Assembly (NCBI GenBank): GCA_948560485.1
Contig: CAOXUF010000056.1
Span: 1 to 10,682 of the forward strand
Direction: 5' to 3'
Origin: an uncultured Eubacterium sp.
Lineage (GTDB): Bacteria > Bacillota_A > Clostridia > Lachnospirales > Lachnospiraceae
Length of the DNA stretch: 10,682 nt
Shown: one piece after another, positions 6,514-10,682 of the stretch
Layout of the letters: the number at the start of each line of letters is the position of its first letter
Position numbering within the stretch: the stretch's first letter is position 1
The notes under the pieces: model-generated
What the model was told of the DNA's origin: nothing
What the model saw: only the letters and a program-made list of their open reading frames with translations
Databases searched by the model: none
Made by a program: the position numbers and the translations under genes

Positions 6514-6580
6514 GGAAAAATTACAAGCTGTATCGGAATTTCAACATTTAAACGGAATAAGCTGTAGAATAAGGTATACT
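6514..6580 (+). promoter_or_regulatory. agrD promoter with paired AgrA-type boxes
   Basis: The -10 TATACT (6575-6580) has no acceptable -35. Two direct half-sites lie just upstream, with ACA cores at 6523-6525 and 6544-6546, exactly 21 bp apart; the second is inside TTTCAACATTTA (6539-6550), which ends next to the -35 position. At a constant offset of 384 bp the segment 6514-6550 matches 6898-6934 upstream of the amidase gene at 28 of 37 positions. The reverse complement of the second half-site fits the LytTR consensus at seven of nine positions. AgrA binding is inferred. Confidence 0.65.
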
Positions 6581-6613
6581 TTTATTGAAAAAATGAAATT
6601 GGAGGTGTATTAT

Positions 6614-6760
6614 ATGTCAGGCAATGGAAAGAAAAATATTACAGCTACAATTTTGGAGAAAGTAGCACGTAATTCTGTGAAAGCAGCAGCCGACAGCAGA
6701 TGTATGTACTGTCTGCATCAGCCCAAGCAGCCGACAGGAATGAAAAAGTTTTCCAAATAA
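6614..6760 (+). CDS. agrD: AgrD-like cyclic (thio)lactone autoinducer precursor
   Basis: A 48-residue peptide too short for standard gene callers. It has the three-part AgrD layout: an N-terminal amphipathic helix (about residues 6-27, NITATILEKVARNSVKAAA), the signal core with Cys30 (SRCMYCLH), and a C-terminal tail with Pro and Lys (QPKQPTGMKKFSK) that AgrB would remove. Comparison with clostridial five-residue rings suggests Cys-Met-Tyr-Cys-Leu closed through Cys30, with His35 as first tail residue; the second Cys (33) leaves other ring forms possible. GGAGGT (6601-6606) is seven bases before the ATG. It is divergent from the XRE-agrA-agrC-agrB operon and has its own promoter and terminator, unlike the usual agrBD pair. 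Confidence 0.9.
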   Translation: MSGNGKKNITATILEKVARNSVKAAADSRCMYCLHQPKQPTGMKKFSK

Positions 6761-6778
6761 GAAAGTTGCATAAGAAAG

Positions 6779-6829
6779 AAAATACTGCCATATATGTGAT
6801 AAAGATTACATATATGGCAGTATTTTTTT
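6779..6829 (+). terminator. Rho-independent terminator of agrD
   Basis: A perfect 19-bp stem (6779-6797 with 6808-6826) with a ten-base loop, overlapping a run of seven T residues (6823-6829). It makes agrD a single-gene transcript of about 240 nt. Confidence 0.9.
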
Positions 6830-6897
6830 GAAAAAGTTTTGTCATCACTGTATGCTTCATAAATGTAAACGAGTTTAAAGAAATTGGAAAATAGATA

Positions 6898-6963
6898 GGA
6901 AAAATGACATACAGAGTCGTTTTTTCAACATTTAGTTTAAAAAGTATGAATAAATATTATATT
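6898..6963 (+). promoter_or_regulatory. Amidase-gene promoter with the same paired boxes as agrD
   Basis: The ACA cores at 6907-6909 and 6928-6930 are 21 bp apart; the second is inside TTTCAACATTTA (6923-6934), identical over 12 bases to the agrD site. GGAAAAAT before the first core and TCG before the second are also shared. The best -10 (TATATT, 6958-6963) is 23 bases downstream, against 24 for agrD. There is no good -35, consistent with activation by the LytTR regulator (inference). Confidence 0.6.
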
Positions 6964-6967
6964 TTTA

Positions 6968-6991
6968 TTGGAGGAGTGGTCAACACTCCAA
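6968..6991 (+). other. 5' leader hairpin of the amidase mRNA
   Basis: GGAGTG (6973-6978) pairs with CACTCC (6984-6989) around a five-base loop; alternatively TTGGAG (6968-6973) pairs with CTCCAA (6986-6991). The predicted start site is about 6970, so the hairpin would be at the very 5' end of the message, about 20 bases before the ribosome binding site. It may protect the mRNA from decay; there is no T-tract, so it is not a terminator. Confidence 0.45.
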
Positions 6992-7025
6992 AGTTGCTAA
7001 TATATCAAAAAAAGGAGGAAAAGAA

Positions 7026-8129
7026 ATGCAATTAGCAAAAGTAAAAAGAAAAGTAATGTCGTTTGCTGTAGTAGGTGCGGTTATATTATCCTTGATGATG
7101 CCGGGTATGCCAGTCAATGCTGCACAGGAGGTTGCTGTAACAAATGAAACCAGTTTTCTTGGTGAGGAACAGGTTGATGCTATCTGCAAAGCGGTTGTAG
7201 AAAACATTGAGGAAAATTATGAAGGAGTGTATGCATTTGATAATTATGACATAACAGTTCATAACCAAACAGAAAAGGGTGATGCATTATATGTGGATGT
7301 AGATGTCTTGGTGGACATGACATTGATCCGGAATCCAGAGGACAGCCCATATATGATGGGAATGAAAGCAGCGTTAGATGAGATTGCAGGCGCAGAAGAA
7401 AAGGAAATTGCTCAGCAGGAGTATGATGCGTATCTACAAAAGATTATGCCCTATTATAATCTGCCAGTATTAACAGGCTTCTTATATCGTGTATATGTTC
7501 CGACCATGATGGTATTGGATTCAGAAAGTGATTTCAGATTTGATATGTATCACAGAATGGATATAACAGATGAAGAAGTTATTTTGTCTGAAGTTTTGGA
7601 GGATGAACAGTACACTGAAATTGGAGATAATGAGGATGGTAGAAATTATATTAATGAGGTGTTGATCAGTGCGGCAGCCGAATCGAGCAACAGTTTATAT
7701 GATGCATCGAGAGCAGTGGCTTATGCAGTGGCTCATGCTAAAGATATACCAGAATACAGCGCAGCAAATAACAATGGAAGTGATTGTGCAAATTTTGTAT
7801 CCAAATGTATCAATGCAGGCGGGATTCCACAGGATAGAGCTGGGAATTGGTATCAGGGTTCCACAAATTGGATTCGTACAGGATATTACAACAATGGCGG
7901 TGTTGTTCCATATCTTACGGGAAAAGGATATTTTAGATCGGTTCCCTCTAGTAGTGCAGCAACAGAGGGGAGTATTATGTATTATAACACGAAGAGCCAT
8001 GTTGCCATTGTAACGCTGATTGATGGATCGACAATTAAGTATTCGCATCATTCAAATGTACCAAAGGATGCTGTATATTATGTATATAACAGTAAAACCG
8101 ATGATGTTACATTCTATGTGCCACGATAA
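7026..8129 (+). CDS. Secreted protein with C-terminal amidase (papain-like) domain
   Basis: A 367-residue exported protein. A Sec signal peptide (KVKRK, hydrophobic core 10-25, probable cleavage after VNA at 32) is followed by an acidic region of unknown fold (about 33-220). The C-terminal domain (about 225-365) resembles the 'putative amidase' family PF12671 (Amidase_6). It starts DASRAVAYAVAHAKD, has the nucleophile Cys254 in GSDCANFVSKCINAGG, a Trp-rich stretch (NWYQGSTNWI) and catalytic His325 in KSHVAIVT; His341/Asn344 may supply the third residue. It likely cuts peptide or amide bonds outside the cell, perhaps in peptidoglycan. AAGGAGG (7012-7018) sits seven bases before the ATG. The promoter shares its operator with agrD, so it is probably a quorum-controlled effector (inference). 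Confidence 0.85.
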   Translation: MQLAKVKRKVMSFAVVGAVILSLMMPGMPVNAAQEVAVTNETSFLGEEQVDAICKAVVENIEENYEGVYAFDNYDITVHNQTEKGDALYVDVDVLVDMTLIRNPEDSPYMMGMKAALDEIAGAEEKEIAQQEYDAYLQKIMPYYNLPVLTGFLYRVYVPTMMVLDSESDFRFDMYHRMDITDEEVILSEVLEDEQYTEIGDNEDGRNYINEVLISAAAESSNSLYDASRAVAYAVAHAKDIPEYSAANNNGSDCANFVSKCINAGGIPQDRAGNWYQGSTNWIRTGYYNNGGVVPYLTGKGYFRSVPSSSAATEGSIMYYNTKSHVAIVTLIDGSTIKYSHHSNVPKDAVYYVYNSKTDDVTFYVPR

Positions 8130-8151
8130 AGTATATCATCTATACATAATA

Positions 8152-8181
8152 AGGGAAACTGTTTGAAAAGACAGTTTCCCT
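8152..8181. terminator. Hairpin between convergent amidase and kinase genes
   Basis: A perfect 11-bp stem, AGGGAAACTGT (8152-8162) with ACAGTTTCCCT (8171-8181), and an eight-base loop. No proper T-tract follows on either strand, although the minus-strand side is AT-rich (TTATTATGTAT). Placed 22 bases after the amidase stop, and between convergent genes, it probably ends transcription from one or both sides. Confidence 0.6.
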
Positions 8182-8303
8182 ATATGTGTGTCTGGTAAAG
8201 TTAATATGAGTGCTGTTATATTCAGGCAATGTTACATATGGAGTAATAGAAATTACAATGAATGTATAGATGTAGCAGCCGCTCTAATTTTCGTCAACAA
8301 GAG

Positions 8304-9611
8304 TTATTTTGTAAGTGGTAGAGAAATTTTAAACGTACAGCCCCCTCCAGCAGTATCAAATAGCTGAATTTTCCCCTCTAGTTTATTGACTAATTCATTT
8401 GCAATACTAAGTCCGAGTCCAAAATGTTCTCTTTGGGTACGGGACTTGTCACATTGATAGAAACGGTTAAATATAAAAGGCTTATCCTTGTTGCTGATGC
8501 CAATCCCATGATCAATAATTGTAATTACCAATTCATTTCTTTCTACTGATGCGTTTAATGAAATTTCGGATTCAGACGGAGAATATGAAACAGCGTTATC
8601 AAGAAAGATACTGATAATCTGGTTTAATCGGTCTGCATCAGAATAAAGTGGTGGAAAGCACTCATCCGGTATATTAAGTTGTAACAGTATATTCTTTTTT
8701 CTACAAATCTGTTCAAATTTTGTATATAGGTTTATCAATAATGTATCAATATTGATTTCTTCCATGTGAAAAGACCAGTTTCCGGCATCAATAGATGAGA
8801 GCAGGAGCAGATCCCCAATAAGCCGGGACATTCGTGATACCTCTGAATCAATCATTTGTATATGATTTTTAATGGTATCTGGAATATTCGGTACAGATTC
8901 AATCATTTCAGCAGAGGAAAGAATTGCTGCCAATGGAGCTTTACATTCATGCGAAACAGCAGCAATAAAGTCTTTCTGACTTTGCATGGCTTGTTCGGTG
9001 GGTTTTACAGCTTTTTCAATAAGTATTTTGGAAAGGCAAAAAACGCAAGCAAAGACGCCACACCATATACAAAAATAATATCCAAGTTCTGGTTTTATTA
9101 TAGTAACAAAGTTGGAACACTCTTTAATTGCTGCAACAGTATATATGTTGTCACGGTCTGTAATAATCAGGCAGTTTACACAATAATAATTTTTTCCATT
9201 TATCGCTTTGATTGTATAAACACCGCTTTGCCTGCTATAATAATAGTCCCTCAAACTAGAAGAACTAAAGGTAAAATCTCCTTCTGTGTCAAGTAATGTG
9301 GTCAGAAAAGTATCAATAATATCAGTATTGTTTTTTAAATATTCACTTTGGTAGAGAGAATGTCCTGTATTCGATAAAATCTGAAAATACATATCCCTTT
9401 GTTCTTCATAAAGGTTTAAACATGTTTGATAATCAGATTCATGTTCTAATTGAAGTACAAGGGTAGTTGCCATTCTATTAAAATAAGCCAACTCTGATTT
9501 CCTCTTAGCCTTTATGTTCTCATGAATCATCAGACAAAATACGATAGAAAAGATGAACATGAGTGAACCGATAAGTAAAAAATAAAGATTCCGTTTAAGC
9601 CTTTGTATCAT
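8304..9611 (-). CDS. Sensor histidine kinase (HisKA/HATPase type)
   Basis: A 435-residue membrane kinase. Membrane segments at about residues 9-29 and 178-197 flank an extracytoplasmic sensor of about 150 residues with a Cys pair (YCVNC, 143-147). The HisKA domain follows: DFIAAVSHECKAPLAAI with phospho-acceptor His221; Cys223 replaces the common Leu of SHELKTPL. The ATPase domain has N-box NQIISIFLDNAVSYS (Asn339), G1 DHGIGI (367-372), F-box FIFNRFYQCD (379-388) and G2 FGLGLSIA (397-404). GGAGGT at 9617-9622 lies five bases upstream of ATG 9611, inside the end of the regulator gene (17-bp overlap), so the pair is translationally coupled. Signal unknown; partner is the OmpR-type regulator. 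Confidence 0.93.
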   Translation of the reverse strand: MIQRLKRNLYFLLIGSLMFIFSIVFCLMIHENIKAKRKSELAYFNRMATTLVLQLEHESDYQTCLNLYEEQRDMYFQILSNTGHSLYQSEYLKNNTDIIDTFLTTLLDTEGDFTFSSSSLRDYYYSRQSGVYTIKAINGKNYYCVNCLIITDRDNIYTVAAIKECSNFVTIIKPELGYYFCIWCGVFACVFCLSKILIEKAVKPTEQAMQSQKDFIAAVSHECKAPLAAILSSAEMIESVPNIPDTIKNHIQMIDSEVSRMSRLIGDLLLLSSIDAGNWSFHMEEINIDTLLINLYTKFEQICRKKNILLQLNIPDECFPPLYSDADRLNQIISIFLDNAVSYSPSESEISLNASVERNELVITIIDHGIGISNKDKPFIFNRFYQCDKSRTQREHFGLGLSIANELVNKLEGKIQLFDTAGGGCTFKISLPLTK

Positions 9612-10290
9612 GTTTTACCTCCAATATAAATCCAGAACCATAAACAGAGGACAAGACACATTCACTCTCGACGGTGCGGATTCTTTTGCGTAAAAAATAG
9701 ATATAATTATCTAAATTTTTGGATTCCACGGATGCATCTGTCTCCCAAACTTTTTGTACAAGCTGTTCTCTTGTAAGCAAAATCTCTGGTTTTTCAAGAA
9801 AGATATCCATTAAATGAAATTCTGTCGGTGTCAGTACCAAATGATTGTTTTTACATACAAGCTGCCTTTTTGAAATGTCAAGGGAAAGATCATGGTAAGA
9901 AATGCAGCTTTGTTCGGCAAGAATAGCTGGTCTGCGGGTTAATGCTCTGATTCGTGCAGATAATTCACTGATATGGAAAGGCTTTGTAAGATAATCATCG
10001 GCACCGTTGTCTAAGCCTTCAATTTTATCCTGCAATTCTGACATCCCGGTTATTATGATGATGGGAATTTGCATTTTTTTATTTCGCATTGCTTTTATAA
10101 TAGCCAGACCGTCTATAACCGGGAGCATACGGTCAATAACAGCTAGATCATAACCGTTGTTTCTATCTAATGCAAGTAAGAGACCTTCTTCTCCGTCATT
10201 GCAGGCATCAACAATGTATCCTTCTTTTGTAAGCTGTTGTTTCATATTATCGCAAAGGTATTTGTCATCTTCTAATAATAAAATTTTCAT
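9595..10290 (-). CDS. OmpR/PhoB-family response regulator
   Basis: A 231-residue cytoplasmic regulator. The receiver domain (about 1-118) has the acidic pair Asp8/Asp9, phospho-acceptor Asp53 in LAVIDRMLP, Thr81 in IIIITGMSE and Lys103 in YLTKPF. The winged-helix effector domain (about 128-226) ends in KNLDNYIYFLRKRIRTVESE and the wing VLSSVYGSGFIL. The start at 10290 is chosen because MKILLLEDD is the family N-terminus and GGAG (10297-10300) is six bases upstream; the ATG at 10332 adds 14 unrelated residues. First gene of the operon with the kinase. It probably binds the 11-bp repeats at 10339-10402 and controls both its own operon and the divergent lipoprotein gene (inference). Confidence 0.94.
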   Translation of the reverse strand: MKILLLEDDKYLCDNMKQQLTKEGYIVDACNDGEEGLLLALDRNNGYDLAVIDRMLPVIDGLAIIKAMRNKKMQIPIIIITGMSELQDKIEGLDNGADDYLTKPFHISELSARIRALTRRPAILAEQSCISYHDLSLDISKRQLVCKNNHLVLTPTEFHLMDIFLEKPEILLTREQLVQKVWETDASVESKNLDNYIYFLRKRIRTVESECVLSSVYGSGFILEVKHDTKA

Positions 10291-10322
10291 ATTGATCTCC
10301 AATCTATTTGATATATGTACTA

Positions 10323-10370
10323 AGTATAGCAAAAAAAATCCTAAAAATCTTCTAAAAAAGTCTTAATATT
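10323..10370 (-). promoter_or_regulatory. Promoter and 11-bp boxes of the regulator-kinase operon
   Basis: Reading the minus strand, three boxes start with TTA at 10366, 10355 and 10344, exactly 11 bp apart, each TTA plus purines followed by a T-run. The -10 TATACT (10328-10323) is 17 bases downstream of AAGATT (10351-10346), which takes the -35 position. Tandem 11-bp boxes next to the -35 are typical for OmpR/PhoB regulators; autoregulation is inferred. Confidence 0.6.
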
Positions 10371-10398
10371 CGATGGTGAAATAGAAGATTTTTAGGAT
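10338..10398. repeat. Perfect 17-bp inverted repeat between divergent promoters
   Basis: ATCCTAAAAATCTTCTA (10338-10354) and its exact reverse complement (10382-10398) are separated by 27 bases. Each arm contains two 11-bp boxes, and each places AAGATT at the -35 position of the promoter pointing away from it. This is a regulatory dyad rather than a terminator, since both flanking genes point outward. Confidence 0.75.
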
Positions 10399-10414
10399 AG
10401 TTGGATGCTATTCT
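10381..10414 (+). promoter_or_regulatory. Promoter and boxes of the lipoprotein gene
   Basis: Boxes ATAGAAGATTT (10381-10391) and TTAGGATAGTT (10392-10402) are 11 bp apart. AAGATT (10385-10390) is 18 bases upstream of the -10 TATTCT (10409-10414). This mirrors the minus-strand promoter, so the same response regulator probably acts here. Confidence 0.55.
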
Positions 10415-10460
10415 TTAAACAGGCGAAAAAAAGCCAAATAAAAGAAAAGAGGTATAGAAG

Positions 10461-10682
10461 ATGAAAAAAAAGATGTTAAAAACAGCAGGAGTTTTATGTT
10501 TATGCATGGTATTGTGCATAAGTATGGTGGGATGTTCGGGAAAGGAAAACGATCAATCAAATACACCAGATGTACATACGATTAAAGATGGTGGCAGTAA
10601 TGACAACGTTGAAACGAGTGGAGCAAAAGATGATAGTGAAGAAAACAACAGCAATGGTATAGCGGGCAATTATGAAGATACT
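10461..10682 (+). CDS. Lipoprotein, partial (3' end beyond window)
   Basis: The first 74 codons of a gene running off the right edge. The protein starts MKKKMLKTAGVLCLCMVLCI, a lipoprotein signal peptide with lipobox SMVGC; Cys25 would be lipid-modified and the mature protein anchored outside the membrane. The following part is a low-complexity, Asp/Asn/Ser-rich linker (SGKENDQSNTPDVHTIKDGG and on), as in many substrate-binding or surface lipoproteins, so its functional domain is not visible. AAAAGAGG (10445-10452) is about eight bases before the ATG. It is divergent from the response regulator/kinase operon and shares its regulatory dyad, so it may be a target or an accessory sensor of that system (inference). 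Confidence 0.85.
   Translation, partial: MKKKMLKTAGVLCLCMVLCISMVGCSGKENDQSNTPDVHTIKDGGSNDNVETSGAKDDSEENNSNGIAGNYEDT

Noticed and set aside
6645..6860. Minus-strand frame covering agrD
   Set aside because: It overlaps the agrD coding sequence and its terminator hairpin; agrD has a strong ribosome binding site and a recognisable family layout, this frame has neither.
8856..9296. Plus-strand frame of 146 codons inside the histidine kinase gene
   Set aside because: It is antisense to conserved kinase motifs, with Asn/Phe/Tyr-rich composition and no ribosome binding site.

Overview
The window looks like chromosomal DNA of a low-GC, Gram-positive, anaerobic Firmicute, most likely a Lachnospiraceae-type clostridium. 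This is inferred from the AT-rich composition, strong AGGAGG-type ribosome binding sites, T-tract hairpin terminators, a clostridial agr peptide-signalling locus, two sequences matching the Spo0A box core, and signal-peptide and lipobox types. There are no rRNA, tRNA, CRISPR or transposase genes.

Left part (1-950). A 20-bp imperfect hairpin is followed by a promoter with tandem CTGCAAA repeats. The promoter drives a short, strongly folded stretch that ends in a terminator and has no credible reading frame, so it is a candidate small RNA (about 154-297). A second hairpin terminator and two TGTCGAA boxes follow, then a small XRE-type DNA-binding protein gene with its own terminator.

Sigma/hydrolase cassette (1077-2775). 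An ECF-type sigma factor gene overlaps an open frame that begins like a short anti-sigma factor and continues in frame into a membrane-anchored alpha/beta hydrolase. The hydrolase has its own internal ribosome binding site.

Unknown gene (2985-3356). Its promoter copies the architecture of the small-RNA promoter: the same TTTTCTGC tandem pair, 20 bp apart, and the same distance to the -10 box. It runs tail-to-tail into agrB, with the two stop codons overlapping.

Peptide quorum-sensing locus (3353-8129). On the minus strand are an XRE regulator, agrA (LytTR response regulator), agrC (GHKL histidine kinase) and agrB (peptide-processing membrane protease). The signal precursor agrD (48 codons) is divergent, on the plus strand, with its own promoter and terminator. 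Next on the plus strand is a secreted protein with an amidase/papain-like Cys-His domain. The agrD and amidase promoters share a two-part operator (core triplets exactly 21 bp apart, same position relative to the -10 box), the pattern expected of a LytTR regulator. The simplest model is a peptide made from AgrD by AgrB, sensed by AgrC/AgrA, which then activates agrD itself and the secreted amidase.

Right part (8304-10682). A classical OmpR-type response regulator and HisKA histidine kinase form a minus-strand operon. It is divergent from a lipoprotein gene cut by the window edge. The intergenic region is a perfect 17-bp inverted repeat containing 11-bp-spaced boxes, and both divergent promoters place their -35 region in these arms. 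This suggests that the regulator controls its own operon and the lipoprotein together.
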